Source: Dryomyza anilis
Lineage: Eukaryota; Arthropoda; Insecta; Diptera; Dryomyzidae
Direction: 5' to 3'
DNA: 64,000 nt
Assembly (NCBI GenBank): GCA_951804985.1
Contig: OX638130.1
Location: forward strand, 96,779,700 to 96,843,699
The position numbers and the translations under genes are program-made. This document shows positions 11,101 to 23,502 of this stretch, one piece after another. The notes under the pieces were generated by a model. The model was given only the letters and a program-made list of their open reading frames with translations, searched no databases and had not been told where the DNA came from. Every line of letters starts with the position of its first letter. The stretch's first letter is position 1.

Positions 11101-12165
11101 TTCGGTAAAGAATTTCCTTTGACAAAATTCTAGCATGAATAGTTCGACGAGTTGTTTCAAAGAAAAATTGGCAAAAAGAAATTGCACAGGGAAAAGTTTT
11201 CTCTCGAAAGAATTATCACGAAATTAGTTATACGAGGAATAACTGTATTGAGAAGTATAGTCTGTGATTTCGAAAAAGATTTGTTCACTGACGAGTTGTA
11301 TCAGGAACGAATTATCTGATAAAAATTATACTCGGAAAAATATTTACTGGGAGAAGAATTACCCCGGCACAAATTGTCTCGTAGATAAATTATATCGCGT
11401 AAATAATATCTAGGGATTATTAGACTCGGAACGAATTGTCCATGAAATGTTTATTCGGAGAGAAAATGTCTCATGAATATTTTGTCCCAGGAATAAATTG
11501 TCTCGTAGATAAATTTTACCGGGTAAGTATTATCTAGGGAAGAATAGACTCGGAGCAATGTTTCTTCGGAGACGAAATGTCTCGTGAATGTTTTGTTCGG
11601 TGACAAGTATTCTCGCAGAAGAATTATTTTGAGCAAGAGTTGTTTAGGGTAGAATTTTTCAGGGAACTGCTGATTCGGAGTAGAATTTGGAAGTAGAATC
11701 TAGAATGTATTATGTAGGGTTGTATTATTCAGAGAAGAATAAACTTGGAAAGAATTATCTTGAAAAGATTCTCACGGATTATCTCAGAACTTAATTTCCA
11801 GATGACAAGTGGTCTCGGTGATGAATTTTCTATATTAAGAATTATTTTTGGGCAACAGTTATCTAGTGTAGAGTTGTCCAGCTATAAATTGACTAGAAGA
11901 GAATTGTGCGGCGACGAATGTCTTGGTAAATATTTGTCCAGCAACGAGTTGTCTCAGCGAAGAATTGTCTATAAGTAGAATGAACTTAAATAAATTGTCC
12001 AGAAAAGAATTATCCGGCTCAAATTTGTCTTCGGAAAAAATATTATTGGAAGATATTTCCAGGAAAGACTTGTCCGTGAACGAAATGTCTAGTCACTATA
12101 TTGTCTGATGACAACTTGAGCAAGCAAGTTATCTAGTGTAGAACTGTTCAGGGAAGAATTGACTA
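11100..12165 (+). repeat. 15-bp minisatellite, degenerate (family 2, forward)
   Basis: Units resemble TTGTCCAGGAACGAA with a period close to 15 bp; examples follow each other at 11935-12110. A longer-range duplication of about 124 bp is visible (AAATTGTCTCGTAGATAAAT at 11371 and 11495). Because 15 is divisible by three, short frames at 11745-11978 and 11923-12108 translate as imperfect L-S-x-x-E pentapeptides. Frame breaks and the same repeat in other places make a real protein unlikely. Confidence 0.7.
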
Positions 12166-12561
12166 CGCGAGAAATAACCGACGCACAGTGGTTCAGAAAC
12201 GCCCAAAACAAAGTATTTGATGTAGTGAATATTTTTGAATGCAATTTTTTTCTTGTTTGACTGGAAATTGAATCGGCAGTAATAGGCCGCAACCGACAGA
12301 GTAGATATAAAATAAAATGTAAATACTTAACAAAAAAAACAAATAAAAAAAGTAATATAATATAATTAAATAAAAAATAATATAAGAAAATAAAAAAAAA
12401 ATAAAAAAATTATTTATTATTTTTAAATAGTTTAATAATTCATAAATACCATGAATTTTTAATTAATATTATGAATGCGTTCATCAAAATTATCAACTTT
12501 TTCATTAAGTTTTAATGATGAAATAAATGGGATGTATTTGGTCATTGGTTGAATCGTAATG

Positions 12562-12644
12562 ACAAATTCATAACATTGATGTACAAATTCATAACATTGA
12601 TGAACAAATTCATAACATTGATGAACAAATTCATTAAGAGTATC
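12562..12644 (+). repeat. 21-bp tandem repeat, four copies
   Basis: ACAAATTCATAACATTGATG starts at 12562, 12583, 12604 and (partial) 12625. The unit shares the ATTCAT..ATTGATGA theme with the hairpin elements at 37 and 62 kb, so it probably expanded from a fragment of one. Confidence 0.85.
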
Positions 12645-13019
12645 AACTGTGTATAATCAGTGTAGCAAAAGTTAAACTTTTTTTCTTTTCCAATTTTAGT
12701 ATATACAACCAAAAAATTTCTTGTTGTAATAAGTTTTTTTTTTATTTCTATTTTGCATGATTGCTAATATTAGATACTCAAAAATATACATTTTTTTTTT
12801 GTTAAAATTTTAAACTTTTGTAAATTTTGTAAAAAGTGAAAATTTGTAAATTGTTTTCTTTTCACTTTGAATTCTAATGTCTCCGGGAGTTTTAAAGATA
12901 TTGCGCTCAGCTTACATTTGTTTTTAATACTGGATATTTTATCTATATTATTCATAAAGAAACGATTGTCATACTTTTTATTTTGGGTGCTATGGAAGAT
13001 ATAAGAAAAGTCTATTTTT

Positions 13020-13510
13020 TTTCAAAATTTCGATTTTGAACATTCATAATTTCTACCAGTAAAAAGCAGTTAAACCAAAATTTATTTTAAGTTATAGCTG
13101 AATGAATACCTTTTCACCGCATACCCACTCTTACTACCGGCACGTTTCGACCCTGGCCGCTAGAGCCGTTATAGCTGAATTTAGTCGAAATTTTAGAATT
13201 TAAACGTTATCCACCAAAAATCTTCAAAAGTTTTTACGTTCAAAATATTTTTAACTTATAGAAAAATAATACCCTTTCGTACCATATCCACTATTACTAC
13301 CGAATAGTGCGCATCCTGACCGATAGGGGCGTTAAAGCTGAATTAAGTCTACATTTTTGACTTTGAACGTTCATAACTGAAAACCTTAAAACATTTTTAA
13401 GATGAAATTTATTTTAAATTATAGCCGAATAAATACGCTTTCAGCCGATACTAAATACTTCTAAATTTTACCAAACCTGACCGCACCTGACCGCTAGAAG
13501 CGTTCATTTT
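13020..13510 (+). repeat. Three tandem units of about 165 bp
   Basis: Units start near 13020, 13188 and 13350. Each runs through a GAACGTTCATAA-like block, a TTATTTTAA-TTATAGC block with GAATAAATAC, a CCACTxTTACTACCG-like block and CTGACCGCTAGAxGCGTT. The copies are moderately diverged and show no open frame. Confidence 0.65.
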
Positions 13511-13639
13511 TTTTTTACAGATTAACCAATACTCAGGGGATGCCCCCTATTTATGCAAAATGTTGATCGTAGGAAAGGATAGAAGAAGGGAGGAAAGATG
13601 AAGTAGTGTCGGTGAATATTTGTTTTGAATTTGCCAATA

Positions 13640-13940
13640 TCAAAAATGTCAGGAAACACAGACGCAGAGAAATTGTTCCACAAACGAATCGGCAAAGATT
13701 TGTCTAAGGAAGTAATTATTTTTAATAAGAATTGGCTCGCAGTAAATTATTAAGGGAAGCAATGTCCGAAGTAATTTTGTCTTGGTGCAAAAATATTTCG
13801 GACAAAAATTTCGAAGGAATAATTAACTCGAGAAAGAATAATTTCGATAGAGATATCTGCGGGAACGAATTGTTTTTGGAAGATTTGACCAGGAACGTAT
13901 CGGGTATTGGGAAAAAATATATGAGTTGTTGTTAAATAAT
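13640..13940 (+). repeat. 15-bp minisatellite, second block (family 2, forward)
   Basis: Fifteen-base units such as GCGGGAACGAATTGT and AATGTCCGAAGTAAT follow one another, matching the block at 11100-12165 in period and motif. The frame at 13732-13935 is a by-product of the 15-bp period. Confidence 0.55.
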
Positions 13941-15349
13941 TTGTAGAACATATACATTTTATTTCCAATGATATTTGTTAAGACTTTAAAATGTACACAT
14001 TTTGCACAAAATAAAAAAAAAAATCGAAATAGAAATCATTTCTTTTTTTGCAATTTTAATCCGCAACACAAATCTGTCTGCATTGAATACATAATAAGTG
14101 TTCGTTTGGTTTGTGATGCGAATTACGAAATGAAATATTTGAAAAGTTTCAAAAGAAAAATTCATTTAATGCAATCAGTGCAATTCAGCACGAAGCACTC
14201 AAGTGTAAAGTTTTTGATGTTACAAAACTTTTGTGTTAAATATTGCAGAGTTTTTCTAAATTCTTCTATATTTTTTTTTCTATTTGTGTTTTTGTTGTTC
14301 GGAATTCTTTTTCGCTGTTTCATCAAATTCATTGAGATTAAGCAATGATGATACCATTTCTCCACACCGCCAGTAGTTCGTTCTTCGAACTTTGTAAAAT
14401 ATTCCCATTCTAGATGATGTTATTTTTATAGTTGTACTCTAGATTTCTGTTCGGTACGTTTCAGTACTCTGTATTTTTGTAGTTGTGCTTGTTCTTGCTG
14501 ATGAAAGCATCAACTCAACTCAGTGGGCTGCTGCTGCCTGCTGCTCCATCTATCCTTCGTTTGCTATTCAAAAGCAATTAATCACGTTCTGACAATAATG
14601 AGTTGAAATGGATTTTTCTGCCATACGTTGGATGTTTTTTTTTTTTTGTTCACTGTTCTTCCTCGCCTGCAGCCGCTCTACCCCCTTTTTTGTGCTTTGT
14701 AGCGACGGTACTTGAATGGAACAAGTAGTCAAAGTAGTACTTAGTAGTTTTTTTTTTGTTTTTGTTTTTTTTTTTGTATTTTTCTACTTGTTATTATTAT
14801 TAATATTGTTGTAGTTGTTGTTTTATATAGCTGACATGACTATATCTATCTGTCGATGTAGCCTTTATCCATGCTTCTTTCTTTCTATCTGTAGCTGTCT
14901 GCGTTATGATGATATATTGTATCGTACAACAAAGTTTTCCTGTTGTAGTTCTTGATGAGCGAATTTCAATTCTGCGCTGTTTTCAAATGTTGCTAGCTGC
15001 TGTTTGTTTTGCTGTTGCCCTGATTAGTTTCAATGAGTTCGCTGTTGCAATGATGATGATATTGTTTTTATGTATTATGAGGTATATAATTTTTTTTTTA
15101 AAGCGGTTTTACTTATATCTGACTGGAGCACAATACAACATAAGTCGTCATAAATCTAATAGCAATCGATGTTTTCAAAAAATTAATTTCAGATTAGATT
15201 TTTTGTAAAAAAAAAAAACAACGATAAGGGAAATTTGTATTTTTGATTAAGTTTTATGTCCGACGAATTAGTTTTTGCATTATTTTAATTTTTATTTAAA
15301 ATTTATCACAGTTAAAAAATCGTATTTTAAGTAAAAAAAAGGCTTTGTA
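13941..15349. other. Unassigned T-rich DNA
   Basis: Long T runs at 14633-14648 and 14749-14776, a CTGCTG patch at 14529-14547, and TTGTTG sequence at 14800-14825. The open frame at 13968-14348 (126 codons) is lysine- and phenylalanine-rich with no motif. Nothing supports a gene. Confidence 0.45.
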
Positions 15350-16173
15350 AATTAATTTTTAATGAAAAACTGAATTTTTAGTGAAAAATTGAATTTTTGG
15401 TGAAAATTGAAATTTTAGTTAGAAATTGAAATTTTAGTTAGAAGTTTAGTGAAAAATTAAAATTTTTAATATAAAAAATTATTTTTAGTGATTCTAATTG
15501 CGTGAAAAATTGAATTTTTAGTGATAAATTGAATTTGTAGTAAAAAATTGAGTTTTTAGTGAAAAATTTAATTTTTAGTGAAAAATTGAATTTTTAGTGA
15601 AATTGTGAATTTTTAGTGAAAAAATGTAAAATTGAATTTTGAGTGAAAAATTGAATTTTTAGTGAAAAATTGAATTTTTAGTGAAAAATTGAATTTATAG
15701 TGAAAAATTGAATTTTTAGTGAAAAATTGAATTTTTAGTGCAAAATTGAATTTTTAGTGAAAAATTGAATTTTTAGTGAAAAATTGAATTTTTAGTGAAA
15801 AATTGAATTTTTAGTGAAAAATTGAATTTTTAGTGAAAAATTGAATTTTTAGTGAAAAATAGAATTTTTAGTGAAAAATTGAATTTTTAGTGAAATATTT
15901 AATTTTTAGTGAAAAATTGAATTTTTAGTGAAAAATTGAATTTATAGTGAAAAATTGAATTTTTAGTGAAAAATTGAATTTTTAGTGAAAAATTGAATTT
16001 TTATTGAAAAATTGAATATTTAGTGAAAAATTGAATTTTTAGTGAAAATTTGAATTTTTAGTGAAAATTGAATTTTTAGTGAAAAGTTTTTAGTAAAAAA
16101 TTTATTTGAAAATTTGAATTTTTAGTAAAAAAATTGGATTTTAATGAAAATTTGAATTTTTAGTGAAAAATTA
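15350..16173 (-). repeat. 19-bp minisatellite array 2 (reverse)
   Basis: The unit on the plus strand is TTGAATTTTTAGTGAAAAA, the exact reverse complement of the array 1 unit, about 43 copies. The left 200 bp are degenerate and the centre is nearly perfect. It faces array 1 across about 5.5 kb of different sequence. Confidence 0.95.
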
Positions 16174-17770
16174 AATTGTCCAATAAATACTAAATAAATA
16201 CTTAATACCCCATTACCTCTCTCGCAACTACAAAAACCCTTCAAAACACATTGCGCTACAGAAATAGTTAATTAAATATTCAAATCTATTGGAAATTGCT
16301 ATTAATAATCAATGAACCCAAAACAAATAGTCGGTTGAGTTGGGCGGACGGATGGACATACCGCACAGCGCCAACAATCAATCAAACCCATAAATAATGG
16401 CAAAACATTTAAAAGCGTGGCTCATTACAACAAATTGTGTAGAATTAAATGCTATTCCCCGTGGGTGCCCCGATCCGTAGAGACCGCCTCTCTTTTTGAC
16501 CATGATGGTGCCAGCTATTCGGTCTGTCGGTCGGTTGGTCGGAGCCACAACGTTGCAATTTGTAAATTAACAGCAACAACAAAAGTAGTAACAACAACAG
16601 CAATAATAATAGCTACGAAAATAAAACGTTTATTAGTCGATACAAATAGCAATAACAACAACAAGTACAATAATCTAACAAACGGCCAAATCCCATAGTC
16701 AATTATTAACGTGGCCAATTACAATAATTTATTACATCAATAATGCGCACAGCCGAAAAACATTTTACAAAAAACATTTAATGTTGATGTTTTGTGTATT
16801 GTGTTGTGTTGTGCTGTGCTGTTGTAACTAATAAACAATTTTTGACACAATTTATTGCAATCGTCAGTTAAAACTCACAATCGAAAAATCGACAAACGAA
16901 AGGGAAAAACGTATAGAAATATCGTACAACAAATATCATAGACACAGACACACAGCATTAAGTACAAAAACAAAAAAAATTAAATGCAGGTGCTGCTGCT
17001 GGCAATGTTGTCGTGGTACCAAAATGATTTATGTAAATTACCTTGGCCCGTAGGCTATGGCGGGAGGAACGGCGCAGTAGTATTGAGGGCATCAGCGAGC
17101 ACTTGTCATCCGTGCAATGAGCCACCAAACTCTTTTGTTTCGATTGTACGCTACACACAGCAATATCAACTAAATACGGTTTATGTAGTTTTAAAAAATA
17201 TTTCGAATTCAGTTCACTATTCAATACTGGAGATACAAAATTTTCGAATAATTTATAAAAATTATGATTGAAATCGGCACTACTTTTAGAAATCGATAAC
17301 TTATGTGATAAGATTAGCAAATCATCGTTGGGAGACAATAACAAATCATATTATATATTCACGTTTTATTTATCGAATAAATATTGATCGATATACAAAA
17401 GAAAATCCATTTTAGTTGAAGTCAAAATTCAATGTATTATTAATTGTCAATTTTCTAGATTATGAAAGTTTTTAGAACGCCTATGTTTGATATTCAGATT
17501 CCCGGCATATTTAAGATATGGGCAGAAAATATCTTCCAAAAAATTATTTCTAAACTTTTTTAATTTTATCTAGGAAATATTATCACATCACAGTTTTTCA
17601 ACATTTCTTCATCGGTCAATTTATACCCTTACCATTCTTTTCTTTTTCGAGAATTTTTTTTCCAGAGTCATTTTGGAATTGTCGTGGAAAAATATTTCGT
17701 AATTCGTCTTGAACACTTTTAGTATATTTCTGGCATGCGAAGCAATTAACGAAAGTTTGTATCAATCTTA
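16174..17770. other. Unassigned DNA, CAA-rich middle
   Basis: 16560-16680 is CAACAA-rich, 16515-16545 carries TCGG/TTGG runs, and 16790-16830 is GTGTTGTGTTG. Overlapping short frames on both strands at 16417-17344 have no motif. No gene recognised. Confidence 0.4.
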
Positions 17771-18048
17771 AACACACAAAAATGTCACTTACAACCAAGA
17801 TTCATCAAATTTATGAATTCATTCATAGAATTAAAATCGTTTTTTTTAATGTTTTGCATTTTCAATATTTTTTTTTTTAACATAAAATTTTAAAACAAAA
17901 ATTTGTCTCCATTCATACATTTATGTATTTATATTTCTTATAAGATTTATAATATTTAATTTTAAATTATGGGAAGACCCCTTTTCATTATATTAATGAA
18001 CAAGTGTACATCATATTGACGAATTTTGTTCATCAAACCATATTTATA
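17771..18048. mobile_element. Left part of a CACACA-end MITE, interrupted
   Basis: Starts with ACACACAAAAATGTCACTTA and AACCAAGATTCATCAAATTT, like the left ends of the elements at 5097 and 61333. The stretch ending TTAATGAACAAGTGTACATC also matches 61528-61547. The similarity stops where the inverted-arm element begins (18049), so this copy seems cut by that insertion. I could not confidently find its other half to the right of 20303. Confidence 0.55.
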
Positions 18049-20303
18049 CAGGGTGTTTGGTTCATCGATCTCAATAATTCAGGGGCCCATTCTATGACCC
18101 GAAAAAATAAGAAAATGTCAAATAAAAAAATGTCTAATTCTCCACCCAGTTTAAGATACAGGGTGTTTAATAGATGCATATTACTGACATAGCCTAGTCA
18201 AGAAAATTTGTTATATTGTATAATCTGTTGATAAATAAATAATACTTTATAAGTTTTGTTTTTGAAAATTAAATAACATTTCTAATGGTATATCACATCT
18301 TCGAATCCCATGATTTCTTCCTTTTTTAAATGGTACGTAAAGTTGAAATTTACAAAAATAAAAATACAAATTTTTACTTTGTCATTAATATATTCAAAAA
18401 TTCGTTATCGCTCATTCCATTTTTCTAACAGGTAATGATAGACCAGTTCATTCCCAATACTTTCTAAGCTATTAGAATGTTTTTAAACTGGTAAGTTATC
18501 CTGTAGAAATAATTAAACAGTAGGTCTTGTGATTTAGTGGTTGAAAGGCAGAATCCGTTTATATTTTAGGTATGAGCAAATATATTCAGCTTTTGATATA
18601 ATATTCAAAATTTTCTGCTTAAAATCTTCATTCTGAACTAGCACATATTTTCATTAGGACATTTTTCGTCGTGTGTTTATTGCCCAAAACATTTCTGCCT
18701 TGGACATTTCTTTCCCGAGAAAATTCTGTCTCGAGACAATTCTTATTCTAGTTCTTTTTTCTCGAGACAATTCTTCTTAAATCAGTTCTTCTCTTAGACT
18801 ACTCGAAAGCGGGAATACATTTTACGGGGTCGAATGTTTCGAAATAACTTTTGAGAAATGTTCTTCCGTAAACTTCAATAAAATCAATAATTTATCAAAT
18901 TCAAAAACAATGTTCACCGCCTATAATATTCCAGTTAAGTTTTTGCATTTTATATTTTGAATGTTAAGTAATTGAACGGTTGCCAGAAGTTCAGTAAAGG
19001 TCTCAAGAAATGTTGTTTTATGTTTTTGTTTTATTTATAATTTTGGTTGCAAACATCAACCAACCCCACCTGCTGCATATTGAGCACAATGATTGCGATA
19101 ATAGATAAAGTAGCATGTTAAATGTTGGATTATTGCAAAATGTTTTATTGCGAAATAAAATATTAATTAATTACATCATTAGCAAAATTATATAAAAGTT
19201 TAAAAATAATTTAATTTTTACATTTTAAAATATTACTTATCTCCAGAAATAAATACAACGTTAAAATATTTATTTATATAAAGTATATTAAGATTTTAAT
19301 ATATTTTCAATTTAAATTTTCAACATTTGTCTAAATTTATGTACAAAGTTAACTTCCACGTTGCTCATTTATTAATTTTTTATATGTTAACCTTTTCAGT
19401 TATGTATTATCATTAACAAATACTTTGGATTAAGGGTGGAATTTTTCTAAACAACAAACTTTTTACAGAGTTACATTTTTTTGTGTACAGTACACAGTCC
19501 AAAAAAAGCATCTCCCAAACATAATTTTTGGAAATTTATGCAAACACAATTTTAATTATATAATAAATCCTGTATAAGCAGAATTATAATGAGATGTATA
19601 CGAAATACACGAAAACATTTTTATGTTACCCCTTACAATAGCGTATGTTCATACAGAAACATAATTATTATTACATTCAAATAAAGATTGTTTGCACCGT
19701 AACATAATTATATTCAAAAGCACACACGTTATGAAATGACTTGAATATAATTATGTTTTCAAAGAAACACATTGTTGTTTTAGTTCAAATATTGGTATTT
19801 TTTGTTTGAACCACCAAGTCACAAGACTCGCCACTGTTTAATTATTTCTGCAGCATTTTCTACCAGATTAAAATCACTGTGATTTGTAAGAAAATATTGG
19901 GAATGAACTGGTCTATCATTATAAATTAGAAAAAATGGGGTAAACTTTAACGAATTTTTCAGAAAATCAATGACAAAGTCAAAATTTGTATTTTTATTTT
20001 AATAAATTTCAAATTTAAGTACATTTTAATGAAGGAGGAAATCATGGTGTTCGAAGTTGTGATATACCATTGGAAAGGTAATTTAATTGTCTAAGACATG
20101 AGTTAAAATCGATATTCATTTATAAACAGATTATACTTTATAACCAAACTTCTTGTCTAGGTTATGTCAGTAATATGCATTTATTAAACACCCTGTATTT
20201 TAAACTGGGTGCAAAATTTGAGATTTTTATTTAATATTTTCTTATTTTTATGAGTCATAGAACGACCCCATGCATTATGGACATCGATGATACAAATACT
20301 CTG
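18049..20303. mobile_element. Element with inverted arms of about 0.5 kb (foldback type)
   Basis: The left end is CAGGGTGTTTGGTTCATCGA and the right end inverted is CAGAGTATTTGTATCATCGA. The arms (about 18049-18545 and 19805-20303) match along their length in the opposite sense: both hold TGCATATTACTGACATA, GGTATATCAC, GACCAGTTCATTCCCAATA and GAAATAATTAAACAGT. About 1.25 kb of non-coding AT-rich spacer, including a 15-bp minisatellite, lies between. CAGGGTGTTT-type ends occur in several insect DNA transposons. With no transposase visible, the superfamily is unassigned. Confidence 0.75.
18640..18800 (-). repeat. 15-bp minisatellite fragment (family 2, reverse)
   Basis: CTCGAGACAATTCTT recurs with 15-16 bp spacing. 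Its reverse complement AAGAATTGTCTCGAG matches units of the forward blocks at 11-12 kb. It lies in the spacer of the inverted-arm element. Confidence 0.5.
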
Positions 20304-20566
20304 TTTATTTTTAAACTAGATGACCCCAAATATATAAATATTTAGAATAAATGTTTGTATTTATTTTTGAAAATTTTGAATCACTCAAAAAATAGATTGT
20401 AAATACTTGTAAAAGTGTACGAAAAATATTTTCCTGAAAATCAAAGGCATCACAAAGGCATCAAAAGCATTGACGTTTTCCTTTTAACTTGTACCTCTTA
20501 CGAATAATATGCGCATCTGTGCCTTCAATACTATTGATTATTATTATTGAAAAAGAAAAACCCACG

Positions 20567-20960
20567 ACGGTAAATCGTTTTTCGTAGACAAACAGTTCAT
20601 GTAAACGAATGTCAACAAGAGCTAGTGTTGTCAATCACATTTTATATAATTTTAATTACATTTTCTGTATGTTTTAAAACATAAAAATATTTATAATAAA
20701 CTGTGTTATTAAATTTGATAAACGTTGTTAAAAAAAATACCCAAAACATGCTTTAAACGACGACAAAAGAGATAGAGGTAGGTAGAAAATGCTGGTTTTT
20801 CGTAGGAGGTAAATTTAAATTTATGTAAACGAATGTCAATTTCATCTGTCGTCTGTCGTTTGTCGACCGAATGCAAGATGAGTGCTGCAAGCATACTTTT
20901 ATTTAAATTTAATTTAATTTTCTGTATGCTTTAAAACAACATTATAATTAAGTAAACTGC
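20567..20960 (+). repeat. Diverged direct repeat, 224-bp spacing
   Basis: GTAAACGAATGTCAA occurs at 20601 and 20825, preceded by TTTTTCGTAG and followed by TTTTCTGTATG and TTTAAAACA, then AAGTAAACTG or ATAAACTG, in both copies. The first copy has extra sequence deleted relative to the second. Confidence 0.55.
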
Positions 20961-22140
20961 CGAGCATAATTTTATTTAAATACCATTCAAAAGTTATGTT
21001 TTTTTGCCTAACATTAACCTTAGATAGTGAAAAATAAACACTTTCAAATTAAATATATTTATATTTACATAACATTTATATTACAGAAAAACACTATTTA
21101 ACGTTTCTGTAATAAGTTCCTCTGAAGTAATGCAAAATTGCATTGAATTCCCAAGTTATAATATACACAAAAAACATATTAAATACTCATATTATAGTTT
21201 CGTGTGTTATTTTAATTATTAAGGTGGTGCATTGTTTAGCATAAGTTTCTCTAATTTCATATATGATAATAGCTGCTTCATTTATCCTCAGATTCTAAAG
21301 TGCATTTTGATGTCAAGTAGTAAAATACAGAGAGCAACGGAAGACAAACTATTTAGGTAGGTCATGGAAATAATTTTCATAATTATCATTATTATTATTA
21401 GGGTAATAAATTTCAATAAACTAAAGCAAAAATGTGAAAATCTGACAGTATTACTGAGAAATATGTGTGTGGAAATAATGGCAGCACACAAAGACTTTTG
21501 CTAAAAGCAAAGTACGTTGTGCTGCTGCACTTGTTGCCGAACTCATTAAATTTGAAAATAAATAAAATAGAGAATAGAAAAACAGTAAAATCCAATTAAA
21601 GTTTTGCAATATGAAAGACAATGCAGAAAATGCAAATATATTTTAAAAATAAAATAAAAATAAAAACTAAAAGCAAACAATGCAGTGCAATAACATATCT
21701 ATTAGCTTTGACTATTTTTATTTAACTGTTATGTTTTTTTTTTTTTATTATGTTTTTATATATTTTTTAGTATTTTTTTATTATTTTTTTTTTATATATT
21801 TGTTTTTATTTTATATAATTTTTTTTAACATTTTTGAAACTTTATTTTATTTAAACTCATTTCTGTTTATTTTGCATTTTTTTTCCGCATTTTATGCAGC
21901 TACAGCAATCAACAAATATTTGCCAGAAGACAAAAAAAAACAAAAACTTTTTGTTCAAATTTTAATTTTCAGTTAAAAGGATTCGCAAGTAGCTGAACAA
22001 ATATTTACCAGCTAAATACACTGAAAATAACACACTCCATAGCGTGTATTTTAATGAAAATGTATGCGATTCTATTAATTTAATTTGAAATATACAAAAA
22101 TAAATATATTTTAAAATTATTTTTATAATTATTTATAACA
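20961..22140. other. Unassigned AT-rich DNA
   Basis: Holds AATAATATT-like simple sequence near 21380 and a T-rich tract at 21730-21895 whose open frame is a low-complexity phenylalanine string. Nothing else recognised. Confidence 0.45.
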
Positions 22141-22985
22141 AGTATTCTGTACTCGGGATGCGCATCGTGGTTTTCTGTGTTTTTTTTTTTGCTTTTCTTT
22201 TTATGTTTTTTCTTTTATTATTTTGTTGTTGATTTCTTTTTGCTTTTTTTTGTTTGTGTTTGAGTTTTTGCTTTTGTTTTTTTTTTATTTTGAATTTTTC
22301 TATTTTGCGTTTTTATTTTTGTGTTTTATGCTTTTTCGATTTTGCTTTAGTGTTTTTTGATTGTTGATTTGTTTTTACGTTTTTCTCATTTGCGTTTTTG
22401 CTTTTGTTGTTTTGTATTTCTCTATTTTGCGTTTTTATTTTTGTGTTTTTTGTTTTCGATTTTGCTTTAGCGTTTTTTTTTTTTAATTTGTTTTTGTTTT
22501 TATATGTGGTTTTAATTTTGTGTTTTTGCTTTTTTTAGTAATTTTATTTTTTCTTTTCGTTTCTGCCTTTGTGCTTTTGCTTTTGGTTTTATATTTCGTT
22601 TTTATTTTTGTGTCTTTGGTTTTATTTTTAATTTTCATTTTTGTTGCGTTTTATTTTGTTATGAGTGTTTCTATTTTGCATTTTGCTTTTAAGTTGCGAT
22701 TTTGGTTTTATTCTCTTATTTTTTTTATTGTGTTTTTATTTATCCTTTTGTTATTTGGTTCTTGATTTTATTTTTCTCTTTTTGGTTTTGTTTTTGTATT
22801 TTTGATTTTGTTTTTGTATTTTTTTTGCTTTTTTTATTGTTTGCTTTTGCTTTTGTTTTTTGCTTTTTTTCTTTTGTTTTTGACTTTTTTGATTTTGTTG
22901 TGTATTTGCTTTTGCAGTGTTTCTGGTTTTTGTTTCTTTTCTTTGTTTTTTGCTGTTTTTTTTTTGTTTTTGTTTTGTATTTGTG
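22141..22985. repeat. T-rich degenerate minisatellite tract
   Basis: Nearly all T with single G, C or A interruptions (TTTTTGCTTTTGTTTT, CGATTTTGCTTTAGCG). A longer duplication of about 128 bp is visible: TCTATTTTGCGTTTTTATTT occurs near 22298 and again near 22422. The long hydrophobic plus-strand frames and lysine/glutamine-rich minus-strand frames here are low-complexity artefacts. The tract runs directly into a dispersed-repeat 3' end at 22986, so it may be the internal repeat of that element. Confidence 0.75.
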
Positions 22986-23103
22986 TTTTCCCTATGTCTA
23001 TCTACGAACTCCATAGTATCCTCGTTGAAGATTTCAGTCAAATCGGTTCAGCGGTTTAGACGTGATGCTAGAACAAACAGACAGACCAAGAGCTTTATAT
23101 AAA
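22986..23103 (+). mobile_element. 3' end of a dispersed repeat (copy A)
   Basis: Contains GAACTCCATAGTATCC, AAATCGGTTCAGCGGTTTAG and GAACAAACAGACAGACC, followed by a TTTATATAAATA end. Copy B at 23865-23975 has the same blocks in the same order. From memory this tail is widespread in insect genomes in non-autonomous repeats; whether it derives from a LINE of RTE type or from a Helitron is not something I can decide here. Confidence 0.6.
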
Positions 23104-23289
23104 TACTAGCTGGACCCGTGCACGACTCGTGCCAAGATTTTGTGAATTAAAAGATATGGAGCGATTTTATTAATATAAAAACATTTTTATTATTTATATC
23201 AGGGGCCCGTGCTTGGCTGTGAAAGTTTTTTTTTATTGGTTTTATAAATGTAGTAGCCAAATAATAATTCTCCGCCAAAACAACTTTTC

Positions 23290-23490
23290 TCAAAGACAAT
23301 TTTTTCTCAGACTGCCCCGAAAAATTCTTCCCCATAGAACGTTTTCCTGTAGAATTCTTCCTGGTGGAAATCTTCCAGTAGAACTCATCCCGGTAGAATT
23401 CTTCCCGGAAGAAATCTTCCCGTAGAACTCATCCCGGTAGAATTGTTCTTGGTAGAATTCTTTCCCGTAGATTTCTTCCCCGTAGAGTTT
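23290..23490 (-). repeat. 15-bp minisatellite TCTTCCCGGTAGAAT
   Basis: Around a dozen units of 14-16 bp follow one another (for example CCCGGTAGAATTCTT, CCCGGAAGAAATCTT). The reverse complement resembles the GAAGAATTxTC family-2 units at 11-14 kb in period and partly in sequence. The relationship is plausible but unproven. Confidence 0.7.
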
Positions 23491-23502
23491 TCACAGTACA
23501 AA

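Noticed and set aside
11745..12108. Pentapeptide-repeat protein gene
   Set aside because: The L-S-x-x-E periodicity comes from a degenerate 15-bp DNA repeat that shifts frame repeatedly and also occurs on the other strand in other places.
13968..14348. 126-codon plus-strand frame
   Set aside because: Phenylalanine- and lysine-rich translation of AT-rich DNA, with a minus-strand frame open across the same bases; no motif.
22520..23059. Long hydrophobic plus-strand frames and lysine/glutamine-rich minus-strand frames
   Set aside because: They are translations of a T-rich degenerate minisatellite; several frames on both strands are open at once, which is expected of low-complexity DNA.
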